A DNA stretch of 39,118 nucleotides from Microaerobacter geothermalis (GCF_021608135.1 NZ_JAKIHL010000035.1:1-39118), one strand, 5' to 3'. Shown: positions 24,397 to 35,156, counted from the stretch's first letter. The notes: generated from the letters alone by a model not told the origin. Translations and numbers: made by a program.

Positions 24397-27300
24397 CCCA
24401 AAACCACATCCCCAGCAGGAGATGGCGATTACGGAACTGCATAAAAATTTGGTAGTCTCAGCGGGTGCCGGTTCGGGGAAAACTTGGGTGTTAACCGAAA
24501 GATATCTTGAGAAATTAAATCATGGTATTCGAGCCGATGAGATTGTAGCCATCACCTTTACGGAAAAAGCGGCCGCTGAAATGAAAGAAAGAATACGTTC
24601 TGCGGTTACTAAGATGGCTAGAAGAGCAAAGGAGGATGAAGAAAAACGGTTCTGGCAGAAGAAACGGAAGGAATTAAACTACTCCATGATCACGACTATT
24701 CATGGCTTCTGTGCCCGCCTTCTTCGTGACCACCCTTTGGAGGCAGGGGTTGATCCTCATTTTCAGGTGTTGGATGGAACCGAGGCAAGTCTTCTTCTAC
24801 AGGAAACGATTCAGGAAATGGTAGAAAAGGCTCTGGAAAAGGGAGATGAGCGATCTCGTCTCTTATATGCGGAATTTTCAAGTTCCTTTTTGCTGCAACA
24901 GGTTGTCTATTCCCTATATGAATCTCTCAAAACCTATCATGTGAGCGATGAAACGGTCATCAAAGAGACGGAAAAGTCACTGTTCAGGAGAAAGGAGAAA
25001 TTTTTGCAGGCAAGGAGTCGTCTGTTTCAACTCTTTGATGCGTTGGAAGAAGAATTTGCATTATTAGAAAAGGGCCTTGGCAAGAAGAGGCCGCCCACCT
25101 ATCTTGACATCTATCGTCGTTGGCGGGATCAATTTCGGCAGTATTCCTCTCTGATCGAAACATGGGACGGTACTTACACCGACGCATACGGAAACATGAT
25201 GGAGAATTTATTGGCTGGAATGTGGCGGAAAGCAGGGTCTGATCAGTTTAAACGGCTTCACGGAGAGCTAAAGGAAACCCTGCAAACCCTTCTTTTATTT
25301 GCCGAGGCTCCCCATTATGTCGAAGTCGTAAAAGCCTTGGTATCTTTAGTGGAGGAAGTAACCCAGTCTTACGAAACAGTAAAAAGAAGCCGCTATGCGG
25401 TGGACTTCAGTGATCTGGAAACCCTTACCGTCAAACTGCTTACGGAACACCATCATGTGGTGGAAAAGTGGCAAAAAAAAATAAAGTACCTGATGGTTGA
25501 CGAATTTCAGGATACCAACAGCTTACAGAAAGCGATTTTTGATTTGCTCTCTTCCCGAGGTGAAAAAATCAATCTTTTTGTTGTTGGTGACGGAAAGCAA
25601 TCGATCTATAAATTCAGGGGGGCAGATGTGGAGGTATTTCAACAGATTGGGGAACACATTAAACAACACGGTGGAGAATCCGTATCCCTTCAAAAAAATT
25701 TCCGGACTCAGCAAAGGTTGATCGCTTATATGAATGACTTTTTCAGCCGTTTGATGATAAAAGTAGAAGGAGATAAAGATTTTTACGTGACTTATGAACC
25801 CTTGGAAGCCCAACGTTGTCCGGAACATACCCAGCCTACGGTGGAATTGTTAGGCTATTGCTGGCAAAAGGAGAATTCCTCAGGAGATGAGGAGGAAGAA
25901 GAGGAAAGTTGGCGTCAGATAGAAGCTGCTCGGATTGCCGGTAGAATTAAAGAAATGGTGAAAAAGGGTGAATCCCTAATCTGGAGAAAAGAGGGAGAGG
26001 AAGCAAAGGAAAAGCCTTCTTCAGTCCAATACGGCGATATCGCCATCCTCCTTTCTGCCCGGACTCATATGCATGTGTATGAACAGGCCTTATATGAACA
26101 GGGCATACCCTATGTCGTGGTTGGAGGGAGGCAGTTTTATCAAAAGCAGGAGATACTGGATGTTCTGAATCTGTTGAAACTGATTCAAAATAGCGAGGAT
26201 GAAATCGCCCTTCTAGGGTTCTTGCGTTCCCCATTTGTTCATCTGAATGATGAGACCCTTTTTTGGCTGACAAGAAACCATAGCTTGCGCCATGCGTTTT
26301 ATTCCCTTGAAATAAAACCGGAAACCGTAACGGATGAGGAATGGCAGAAGCTGATCAAGGCACGAACGTGGTTAAGTCAATGGAAGTTTCTTCGATTAAC
26401 AGAGGGAGTATATGCTGTTCTTCATCAAGTATTGGAGGATACCGGGTTTCCCCAAATTCTGCTGTCCCTGGAAAATGGCCAACAAAGACTGGCCAATGTC
26501 ATGAAGTTTCTGGATATGGTGAAGGAATGGGTTGACCATAGAGGCTATGAGCTGTATGACTTTATTCAGCATATGAAGGTTATGCTGGAAAAGCAGATTC
26601 AGGAGGAAGAAGCTTCGGTGATTGAAGACCGGGGGAATGCGGTGATCTTAATGACGATTCATGCCTCCAAAGGCTTGGAGTTTCCGGTAGTTGTTCTGCC
26701 CGATTTACAGAGGGATTTGCTAAAGGGTGGAGGGGCCTTTTCCAGAGCCATATATCGCCCGAATATCGGCTTGGGGATTCAGTTGAATCGGGAAGAATCC
26801 AAGCCAATCGGTGATGGCATGTTTGATGAATTGAAGGAAGAAGAGAAAAGCCGTGAACTGCAGGAAGCTCGGCGACTCTTGTATGTAGCCATGACCCGAG
26901 CCAGGGATTACCTTCTTTTGGTTGGTTCGCAAAAGGTAACAAAAAGAGTGACAGAGGAATATAAAAACAACTGGCTGGATTGGATTGTTAAACATCTGGG
27001 TTATCAACAATTGTCAGAGTTAAAAGGGAGTCATCAACCGTGTATAGAAGCTGAAGGGTGGAGCATGAAACTGACCTGGGAACTTTCCGAATCGGGGGAA
27101 AATGATGAAGAAAATGATGTTCCACACGATATTCCAGAGGATATGACGGATATAGAATTGATGAATGGATTCATGAGTTTGGGAGAAGAGGATGAAATTG
27201 AGAAAGATCCTGGAGAAGACGCTGATGGCGTTTTTGTGGAATTTCCGTTGCTTAAGTCCGTTAGCCTGCCGGAGACAAATCATTTCCATACCCTTTCGGT

Positions 27301-28084
27301 AACTGCATTGATGAACTATTTTCAGTGTCCGAGACTTTTCTATATACAAAATATCTTGGGAATTCAACTTCCGATTGGCAGTCAATCCAATCTCCAATTC
27401 TCGGAAGTTCCTTATGACGACAAAGATGGTGACACTTCTTCGTCGAAGGAGACTCTACTTTCTCAGATTGATGTAGGAAATATGGTTCACCACGTGTTAG
27501 AGAAGTTGGACCATCCCCAGGAGGCTGAGGAACTGATTCGCCATGAGTTGCTCAGCTACGGGCTTAACACAGGGGAGATCAAGCGCTGGACGGAGGAAAT
27601 CAAACCTTACATAGACCGGTATATAAATAGTCCGTGGAATCCGATCAATTACAGGAAAGTGCAAAGTGAAATCCCGTTTCTCTACCGTTTGGGAGAACAA
27701 ACCATATCCGGAGTAATGGATAAAATGCTTAAAGATGAGGAAGGGAAGGCGACCATCCTTGATTTTAAAACCAATCATTTTCCGGTGGGGCAAAAAGAAC
27801 GGGCAGATCACTTGGAGAAGCTGGTGAATAAATATAAGACTCAGGCCATTCTCTACACATTGGTTGTCAAGGAAATCCTTCAATACCCTGTAAAGGAAAC
27901 AATTCTATATTTCTTGGAGATTGATCATCCTTATGCCATATCGGTAGATGATGCCAATTTGGCATCTGAAAAGAGAAGACTTGAAGATGCCATTGCTCGA
28001 ATCAAAGGTTCCAGGCAAATTAAGGATTACCCGTCATGCCATCATGTTGCTTGTCCATGTAAAAAATGGAGTAAGTTTTTGTAG
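24368..28084 (+). CDS. addA: AddA helicase-nuclease subunit with a four-cysteine nuclease domain
   Basis: ATG 24368 has GGGGAG 7 bases upstream and lies inside the end of addB. 1238 residues. UvrD/SF1A helicase motifs: SAGAGSGKT (about 32-40), AITFTEKAAAEMKERI, LMVDEFQDTN, VGDGKQSIYKFRGAD, NFRTQ, MTIHASKGLEFPVVVLPD and LLYVAMTRARD. The C-terminal nuclease domain has VGNMVHHVLE, GVMDKML, ILDFKTN and YKTQAILYTLV. C987 (YFQCPRLFYIQ) and C1224, C1229 and C1231 (SCHHVACPCKKW, at the very end) occupy the places where iron-sulfur RecB-type nucleases such as Bacillus AddB and Cas4 carry cluster cysteines. Bacillus AddA lacks these as far as I recall. Here the cluster seems to sit in AddA, while AddB has lost it. 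Confidence 0.93.
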   Translation: MKPITQMIRNPKPHPQQEMAITELHKNLVVSAGAGSGKTWVLTERYLEKLNHGIRADEIVAITFTEKAAAEMKERIRSAVTKMARRAKEDEEKRFWQKKRKELNYSMITTIHGFCARLLRDHPLEAGVDPHFQVLDGTEASLLLQETIQEMVEKALEKGDERSRLLYAEFSSSFLLQQVVYSLYESLKTYHVSDETVIKETEKSLFRRKEKFLQARSRLFQLFDALEEEFALLEKGLGKKRPPTYLDIYRRWRDQFRQYSSLIETWDGTYTDAYGNMMENLLAGMWRKAGSDQFKRLHGELKETLQTLLLFAEAPHYVEVVKALVSLVEEVTQSYETVKRSRYAVDFSDLETLTVKLLTEHHHVVEKWQKKIKYLMVDEFQDTNSLQKAIFDLLSSRGEKINLFVVGDGKQSIYKFRGADVEVFQQIGEHIKQHGGESVSLQKNFRTQQRLIAYMNDFFSRLMIKVEGDKDFYVTYEPLEAQRCPEHTQPTVELLGYCWQKENSSGDEEEEEESWRQIEAARIAGRIKEMVKKGESLIWRKEGEEAKEKPSSVQYGDIAILLSARTHMHVYEQALYEQGIPYVVVGGRQFYQKQEILDVLNLLKLIQNSEDEIALLGFLRSPFVHLNDETLFWLTRNHSLRHAFYSLEIKPETVTDEEWQKLIKARTWLSQWKFLRLTEGVYAVLHQVLEDTGFPQILLSLENGQQRLANVMKFLDMVKEWVDHRGYELYDFIQHMKVMLEKQIQEEEASVIEDRGNAVILMTIHASKGLEFPVVVLPDLQRDLLKGGGAFSRAIYRPNIGLGIQLNREESKPIGDGMFDELKEEEKSRELQEARRLLYVAMTRARDYLLLVGSQKVTKRVTEEYKNNWLDWIVKHLGYQQLSELKGSHQPCIEAEGWSMKLTWELSESGENDEENDVPHDIPEDMTDIELMNGFMSLGEEDEIEKDPGEDADGVFVEFPLLKSVSLPETNHFHTLSVTALMNYFQCPRLFYIQNILGIQLPIGSQSNLQFSEVPYDDKDGDTSSSKETLLSQIDVGNMVHHVLEKLDHPQEAEELIRHELLSYGLNTGEIKRWTEEIKPYIDRYINSPWNPINYRKVQSEIPFLYRLGEQTISGVMDKMLKDEEGKATILDFKTNHFPVGQKERADHLEKLVNKYKTQAILYTLVVKEILQYPVKETILYFLEIDHPYAISVDDANLASEKRRLEDAIARIKGSRQIKDYPSCHHVACPCKKWSKFL

Positions 28085-28111
28085 TCAACTTAAATATCTT
28101 TAAAAAATAAT

Positions 28112-28163
28112 CAGCCAATATCTGTAGGGGCTCTACTCCTCCTATCGATATTGGCTTTTTTCA
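28112..28163 (+). terminator. Terminator after addA
   Basis: AGCCAATATC pairs with GATATTGGCT around a 27-base loop that can fold further. TTTTTTC follows. Confidence 0.8.
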
Positions 28164-28305
28164 TAGAACAATTTACATATGTTTCTATCCCATTGAAATA
28201 TGTCGTAATAAATAGAAGGAAATAAACCAGTGTAGTTTAATATACACATAGAATAGAGTGAAGAAGTGAATGATGAAATGTAAAAATAATAGCAAGGGGA
28301 GATAA

Positions 28306-29811
<1,506 letters not shown>

Positions 29812-29867
29812 AAACTTGAAGCCCTTCTTGCTACCAAACGTCGGGTTTTGAGAGGGAGGGGAATAAA

Positions 29868-31559
29868 GTGGAAAATACAGATATATTTTCAACATTTCAC
29901 AGAAAGAAATACTTGGAACAGATGGCCGAAGGAAAGTTGGACGTCATTATCATTGGTGGTGGAATCACTGGTGCTGGGATCGCCTTGGATGCAGCTTCCC
30001 GGGGATTAAAGGTCGGGTTGGTGGAAAAGCAGGATTTTAGTGCAGGAACGAGCAGCCGATCCACAAAATTGGTACATGGTGGTTTAAGATATCTGAAACA
30101 GGGTGAAATTAAATTAGTTCGGGAAGTGGGAAGAGAAAGAGCCATATTACATCAAAATGCTCCTCATATCGTAATTCCGGAAAAAATGCTGTTGCCACTG
30201 GTTGACAACGGAACATACGGAAAAATGGCCACTTCTGTTGGTTTATGGTTATATGACAGATTGGCGGGCGTGAAGCAGGAAGAACGAAGGGTGATGCTGT
30301 CGAAAAAACAAACGGAAGAATTGGAACCTTTGCTTCGCAAAGACATTCTACGAGGAGGGGGGTTGTATATTGAGTATCGTACAGATGATGCCAGATTGAC
30401 GATCGAAGTAATGAAAACCGCTCACTCCTATGGTGCTTTATGCGTTAATTATGCTGAGGTCAGTCAATTTATTTACAAGGACCGGAAGGTGATTGGGGTT
30501 CAGGTAAAGGATCAGTTGACCAGTAAAATCTATGAAATCTATACCAAGAAAATTGTCAATGCTGCAGGTCCTTGGGTTGATCAGCTTAGAGATATGGATG
30601 GATCTTTGGAAGGGAAACGACTTCACCTTACCAAAGGAGTTCATCTAGTTGTTCCGTATCACCGACTCCCTTTAAAACAATCAGTCTATTTCGATGTTCC
30701 GGATGGTCGAATGATTTTTGCCATACCAAGAGAGAGCTCAACCTATATTGGAACGACCGATACCAATTATCATGGAAATATTGAAAAACCAACCGTTTCA
30801 AAAGAAGACGTAGACTATCTCTTAAGTGCAGTTAACCATATGTTTCCGAATGCAAAACTAAAGATAGGAGATATCTCATCAAGTTGGGCCGGACTCCGCC
30901 CTTTGATCCATGAAGACGGAAAATCCCCTTCGGAATTATCGCGGAAGGATGAGATTTTTTATTCATCATCAGGATTAATCACCATCGCAGGAGGGAAACT
31001 TACTGGTTTTAGGAAGATGGCAGAAAGGGTAGTTGATATTGTCATGAGTCAATTAAAGGAGGAATATGGTTTTAAATACAAGCCTTGTATAACCGATAAG
31101 ATCGTCCTATCAGGAGGAGACTTTACTTCTTCATTGCAGGAATACATCAATGAAAGAATAGACATGGCAAAATTGTCAGGTCTCAATGAGAAACATGTTG
31201 TCTCTCTGGTATACAGATATGGAACAAATACTTTGAAGGTATTAGAAAAAGCAGAAAAGCTAAAACAGGGTCTGGATTTCAATCAGTCCATTCATAATAC
31301 CGATATATTAGTTGCTGTAGCAGAGATGCATTATGCGATTGAAGAAGAAATGGTTGCCAATTTGAATGATTTTCTGATCAGGCGAACTGGGAGACTTTTT
31401 TTTGAAAGAGATAATCTGGCATCTTATTATAAAATATTATTGGAGGAGATGGCCCGAATTTTTGGTTGGACCCAACAAATGAAACAAACCTATTTAGATG
31501 AGTTTGAAGAAGAGTATAAACAGGTGGTAGAATTTAATCATGAAGCAAATCATGTGTAA
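29868..31559 (+). CDS. glpD: Aerobic glycerol-3-phosphate dehydrogenase
   Basis: GTG 29868 with GGGAGGGG upstream. 563 residues, the usual length. The N-terminal FAD-binding motif is VIIIGGGITGAGIALDAASR (about 26-45). It is followed by GTSSRSTKLVHGGLRYL and later YIGTTDTNYHG, SSWAGLRPL and ITIAGGKLTGFRKMAE, all typical of GlpD. It oxidises glycerol-3-phosphate to dihydroxyacetone phosphate at the membrane and passes electrons to menaquinone. It lies in one operon with glpK. Confidence 0.95.
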   Translation: MENTDIFSTFHRKKYLEQMAEGKLDVIIIGGGITGAGIALDAASRGLKVGLVEKQDFSAGTSSRSTKLVHGGLRYLKQGEIKLVREVGRERAILHQNAPHIVIPEKMLLPLVDNGTYGKMATSVGLWLYDRLAGVKQEERRVMLSKKQTEELEPLLRKDILRGGGLYIEYRTDDARLTIEVMKTAHSYGALCVNYAEVSQFIYKDRKVIGVQVKDQLTSKIYEIYTKKIVNAAGPWVDQLRDMDGSLEGKRLHLTKGVHLVVPYHRLPLKQSVYFDVPDGRMIFAIPRESSTYIGTTDTNYHGNIEKPTVSKEDVDYLLSAVNHMFPNAKLKIGDISSSWAGLRPLIHEDGKSPSELSRKDEIFYSSSGLITIAGGKLTGFRKMAERVVDIVMSQLKEEYGFKYKPCITDKIVLSGGDFTSSLQEYINERIDMAKLSGLNEKHVVSLVYRYGTNTLKVLEKAEKLKQGLDFNQSIHNTDILVAVAEMHYAIEEEMVANLNDFLIRRTGRLFFERDNLASYYKILLEEMARIFGWTQQMKQTYLDEFEEEYKQVVEFNHEANHV

Positions 31560-31577
31560 AAGGGGAGAAAACACCCT

Positions 31578-31664
31578 ATGAAAAATAAACGGTTCCGTTC
31601 TGGTGCGATTGCTGCATCTACAAGTAAGGAAGATTTATGGAACTATTCCAGCTTATATAATTAA
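31578..31664 (+). CDS. 28-codon frame with good ribosome site, relic or leader before GDPD gene
   Basis: GGGGAG lies about 9 bases before ATG 31578, the best ribosome site in this gap. The frame reads MKNKRFRSGAIAAS, which looks like the start of a signal peptide, then continues SKEDLWN and stops at TAA 31662. It is in a different frame from the phosphodiesterase. It may be the original, now deleted or frameshifted, N-terminus of an exported GlpQ, or a short leader whose translation couples to the next gene. Confidence 0.4.
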   Translation: MKNKRFRSGAIAASTSKEDLWNYSSLYN

Positions 31665-31683
31665 CAGAAGTGTTGGTGATTTC

Positions 31684-32445
31684 TTGGAAAACTACAAACC
31701 ACTCATTATCGCACACCGGGGCGCATCCGGTTATGCTCCTGAAAACACGATCCCTGCTTTTCAAAGGGGGCTCGATTTGGGAGCGGATGGAATAGAATTG
31801 GATATTCGTTTGACAAAAGACGAAAGTATCATTGTCATACATGATCAGACGATTGACAGAACGACAAATGGATCAGGGAAAGTTTATGAATTAACGCTGG
31901 AACAAATCAAATCATTTGATGCAGGATATTGGTACTCTGATCAGTACAAGGGGACATCCATACCGACGCTTGATGAAGTGATGAAAATCATTCCCCATGA
32001 TTTATTTGTGAACATTGAGGTAAAGCAGGGTCCTTTTTTTGATGTAAGAATGGTTGACGTATTAGCCAATTGGCTTCAAAAACAATCGTCTAATCAAAAT
32101 TTTGTGATTTCATCCTTTGACCATCGGTTTTTGGCTGAATTACATGAAAAACAACCAAATATAAGGTTAGGACTCTTATATGAAGCAGTATTATTTAACC
32201 CGATACGGTATCTGTCCGAATTGCCTTTTGACGTCTATTCGGTCCACCTATTTCATGAAACGGTCTCAAGGGAGATGGTTGAAGCTTTTCGCCAAAATGG
32301 AATTAAAGTGATCTGTTATACGGTAAATGAAACAGAAGATTTAGAACGAATGATAGAATTACGGGTTGATGGGATTATTACCAATTACCCTGATCGACTG
32401 AGAAACCTTTTGATGGTTTCCTACAATGGGCGACAGAGCGATTAA
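31684..32445 (+). CDS. Glycerophosphodiester phosphodiesterase (GDPD family)
   Basis: I prefer TTG 31684, which gives MENYKPLIIAHRGASGYAPE, the normal beginning of cytosolic GDPD enzymes. The frame is open back to a GTG at 31603 with no ribosome site. 253 residues. Catalytic motifs: IAHRGASGYAPENT, GADGIELDIRLTKD, VIHDQTIDRTT, VNIEVKQG, SSFDH and DGIITNYPDRL at the end. It hydrolyses glycerophosphodiesters to glycerol-3-phosphate plus an alcohol and so feeds GlpD. The last ten residues (MVSYNGRQSD) overlap a second coherent frame (32394-32633), hinting that the 3' end has been rearranged. Confidence 0.85.
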   Translation: MENYKPLIIAHRGASGYAPENTIPAFQRGLDLGADGIELDIRLTKDESIIVIHDQTIDRTTNGSGKVYELTLEQIKSFDAGYWYSDQYKGTSIPTLDEVMKIIPHDLFVNIEVKQGPFFDVRMVDVLANWLQKQSSNQNFVISSFDHRFLAELHEKQPNIRLGLLYEAVLFNPIRYLSELPFDVYSVHLFHETVSREMVEAFRQNGIKVICYTVNETEDLERMIELRVDGIITNYPDRLRNLLMVSYNGRQSD

Positions 32446-32633
32446 ATGAATATCTGGTGGTTTGTGAAACATTGAAGTCCCACTCAGAGAATGATCATTT
32501 CTTCATTGAAGAGGTAGCAGTCATTTCTAGTTTTCCTGACCCAACTCTTGCTTGGAAAGAATACAAGAAACTGCATTTAGCTGATCGCCCTCGTGAATAC
32601 TATATTTTTCATACCGATCATAAAACAAATTGA
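32394..32633 (+). pseudogene. Fragment of an unknown gene overlapping the GDPD 3' end
   Basis: This frame is open from 32394 to TGA 32631. It has protein-like composition (QWATERLNEYLVVCETL, FFIEEVAVISSFPDPTLAW, YYIFHTDHKTN) but no start codon or ribosome site. It looks like the C-terminal ~75 residues of a gene whose front was lost when it was joined to the GDPD gene. I do not recognise the family. Confidence 0.45.
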
Positions 32634-32649
32634 AGTAACAGAACAGAAG

Positions 32650-32680
32650 TTCATTGGAGTCAGAGGCCGACTCCAATGAA
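32650..32680. repeat. Hairpin without T-run
   Basis: TTCATTGGAGTC-7-GACTCCAATGAA, perfect 12-base arms. It lies just after the gene fragment and has no T-run, so it is not a standard terminator. A second, smaller hairpin (GCACAC...GTGTGC) follows near 32722-32740. Confidence 0.6.
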
Positions 32681-32810
32681 GGTTCAAATGAAGAATGGAT
32701 GGCTGATCAATAAGTTCAAGAGCACACGTTTGAAGGTGTGCCTATTTGAATAAAAATAGTTGATCCCCACCTTGCCCAATGATGGGAAGTTTTGATGATT
32801 TACTTCCAAG

Positions 32811-32989
32811 CCTGAGGATGGTCATCGCGGACCAATCAAATTGTCCCATATGAAAAGCTTGTTTTTACATGGAAATGGGAACATGAAGAAGGCGAATTTC
32901 CTGAAACATTAGTAAGTGTTTTGTGTCTCTTCGCCACTAGCAGTGATTTCAAAATAGATTCCCTCTATCAATTTCCAGTAAATCTTTGA
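32811..32989 (+). pseudogene. Remnant of an SRPBCC/AHSA1-type protein, frameshifted
   Basis: One frame reads DGHRGPIK (32817 on). After a shift, the next reads VPYEKLVFTWKWEHEEGEFP then ETLVSVL, the hallmark segment of AHSA1/SRPBCC ligand-binding proteins. The upstream and downstream parts of the domain (usually ~140 residues) are missing or scrambled. A TGA ends the frame at 32989. Confidence 0.5.
32964..32980 (+). repeat. 17-base direct repeat, left copy, flanking the ISL3 element
   Basis: TCTATCAATTTCCAGTA. It matches TCTATTAATTTCCAGTA at 34111-34127 in 16 of 17 positions and brackets the insertion sequence remnant. Confidence 0.5.
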
Positions 32990-34110
32990 AAATAGTGGAC
33001 AAGGGAATCGGGTTCGGTCGGCGAGCGAAGCGTGGCTCCACACCGTTCACGGTTCTTTTTTATTTGGATGTAGGATCATTAAATGTAAGTTTTCCGCCAA
33101 TGAGATAGATCATGGCCACTAAGTTTTCAACGGATCGATAACCACGGGCTTTTCGTTTCGCAGCTTGAATGAGGCTGTTAACGCCTTCAAGAAGGCAGTT
33201 ATTCAGCTGGGATGTAAACAAACGTACAATCCCGTCATAGTGTTTTTGAATCATTTGAGCTACTTCTACCATAGGTTCTAATCGGCATCGAAGCCCCCAT
33301 TGGATCCAATCCTTTAATACCATTGGGGCAATCGAAGACGGATAACGAAAGATTTCTTGAAGGCAGATTTTCATCCGATACGCTTTGGCAGCTTGTAAGT
33401 CACAGTCTTTCAATTTATCTAAAGCCTTCTTTTGTTCCGCTGTCAAATTGTTTTCATTCTTTAGCCAGATGTAACGTGTATTCTTTAGATCGGCACATGT
33501 TTTTTGCTCCTTGCGTCGTACTTCGTCTACGGATTCATTGACATTCTTCATGACATGAAATTTATCAAACGTAATGGCTGCTTTAGGAAAGTTTTCCTTA
33601 AATCCCTGATGAAAGCTGGAGACATGTCAATGCAAACTTTTTTGATCTTTTCCGATTGACCGCCGTGAGCTTTCAGATGCTCTTAACAAACACGGACGGT
33701 TTCAGCATCTTTCCCTTCTGTAGCGTAAATGACGACCTTTTGATCCGCATCCATAAAGATGGTGATATAATGATGCCCTCTTTTGGATGAGGTTTCATCC
33801 GTGCTGATTTTCGTAACATGGGATAGATCTTGGGCTTCAATGGCCTGTTCTACGTAATAATGTAGGATTCGCCATAACCGAGTATCATGTTCACCGAGAA
33901 GGCGCGCAATGGCGTTCATGGGCATATCTTTAGCCATCGTCAAGACAAGCGCATCAAATTTCAGTGTTTGCGGTACTTCACGAAAACATCAAGTTGTTGT
34001 AACTCATTATTGAATTTACACCTGTCAATATACCATGGCTCTGGGATATTCATCGTTTTGTCTAACTCATTAATCTCTATAAACATATGAAAATACCTCC
34101 ATAATACTGG
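32981..34110 (-). mobile_element. Degenerate ISL3-family insertion sequence
   Basis: About 1.1 kb containing a broken ISL3 transposase on the minus strand, bracketed by a 17-base imperfect direct repeat. I could not identify intact terminal inverted repeats, so the borders are approximate. The element cannot encode a working transposase. Confidence 0.7.
33060..34086 (-). pseudogene. ISL3-family transposase, deleted and frameshifted
   Basis: Read on the minus strand, the gene starts at ATG 34086 (GGAGGT 8 bases upstream) with INELDKTMNIPEPWYIDRCK. After about 40 residues the zinc-finger region normally present in ISL3 transposases is missing, and the frame changes. A second piece (33683-33943) reads MPMNAIARLLGEHDTRLWRI and STDETSSKRGHHYITIFMD, ending in a TAA within VC*EHLKAHGG. 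A further one-base shift near 33595 leads into KNVNESVDEVRRKEQ and the C-terminal part, ending at 33060 (LIQAAKRKARGYRSVENL). At least three lesions are therefore visible. Confidence 0.82.
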
Positions 34111-34127
34111 TCTATTAATTTCCAGTA
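34111..34127 (+). repeat. 17-base direct repeat, right copy, within a hairpin
   Basis: TCTATTAATTTCCAGTA, the partner of 32964-32980. It also forms part of a perfect hairpin, AATACTGG (34103-34110) with CCAGTATT (34122-34129). Confidence 0.5.
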
Positions 34128-34222
34128 TTAACAGGTACTGTTCACTTTATTCAGCGAAGAAGCTGTTAACCTGAACTTGGTATAAAAGATTTGAACAGTA
34201 TGGCATCGTGGGCAAGTGAATC

Positions 34223-34984
34223 TTGGGTGAAAAAGTAAGATTTGATGATGATATTTCCATGTTACGAAGGCATGCAATAGCATCCGCAATGAACACAGAA
34301 TTTGATGTGTATATGGTTGCAGACAATGCACAATGTTGTCTTGAACTGAAGTTGGAAGCAAATTTTGGAAAAAACTTTTTATTGTATCAACCTTTTAGAC
34401 AATTATTGCAATTGAATATACTTAGCAAGCTGTACAATATTGATAATTATTATCTCTACCTTGTAACCATGGAGAAAGAAGCTACTTTAAAGCGCCATTT
34501 ATCAAATCACTATCCACAATATATAAAAGACTTCATTAATATCGATTTGATAAAAACTCTTTCGTGGACAATGATTTGAGAATGGCTTGATATTGAGGGG
34601 CTTAAACAATATCCTATGCTATACAAACTTAGACAACGTTTAGATGAATATATATCAACATCTAAAGCTTTTAGTAGAGATTTACGTAGAGATCAGATTA
34701 AAGTCCCACAATTTATATTTGATACCTATTATATAAGGCCGACAAAAGGAGGTGAAATTCTTGAATTAAACGGTTTGGACATCTTAGGTTTTTATCCTGG
34801 AGAAGTTATTGTTGGGTTTCCTGTTCTTTCCTTAGATATTCAAAGCAAGTGGATAACTCGATTTGAAAATGATGGTTTTAAAGCTACACCTAAGAAAAAC
34901 TATTGGAGTTTTAAATTCGATTCGAATATTCCACAAAAAGTAGAAAATTTATTAAGAGAATTTCTCGAGGATATTCGTAAATAA
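34223..34984 (+). pseudogene. PD-(D/E)XK nuclease-like gene interrupted by an in-frame TGA
   Basis: Two open frames, 34223-34579 and 34616-34984, lie in the same phase and are separated only by TGA 34577-34579 and 12 further sense codons (EWLDIEGLKQYP). Together they make a coherent ~253-residue protein. The N-terminal part has the D-x12-E-x-K arrangement of PD-(D/E)XK nucleases (D28 in FDVYMV, E41 and K43 in LELKLE), followed by LLYQPFRQLLQL with the supporting Gln. The C-terminal part (DILGFYPGEVIVGFPVL ... EFLEDIRK) is unrecognised. TTG 34223 has no ribosome site, and TGA 34217 precedes it, so the front is probably also damaged by the adjacent insertion sequence. A restriction- or defence-type nuclease is one guess. 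Confidence 0.6.
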
Positions 34985-35156
34985 GAACTGTAAGATATTA
35001 TTGCAGCAAGCGATATCTATTTCTGAATACATCGGCCTTAAGAACGAGGCTCGTTATTGATACCGATATATTTTACTTAGTTTCCCCTGAAAAAGTCTAA
35101 GTTTTGTACAAAAATAAAAGGAATTTCAAGCCTCGAAGATGGCGGCAATTTTGTAA
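34985..35156. other. Short non-coding gap
   Basis: No gene or structure that I can support. Together with the transposase fragment and the AT-rich stretch to 35473 it forms a 490-base gene-poor interval. Confidence 0.4.

Noticed and set aside
34577-34579. TGA as a recoded selenocysteine or tryptophan codon
   Set aside because: No SECIS-like hairpin stands out after it, other genes use TGA as stop, and neighbours are clearly decayed. A simple nonsense mutation is more likely.
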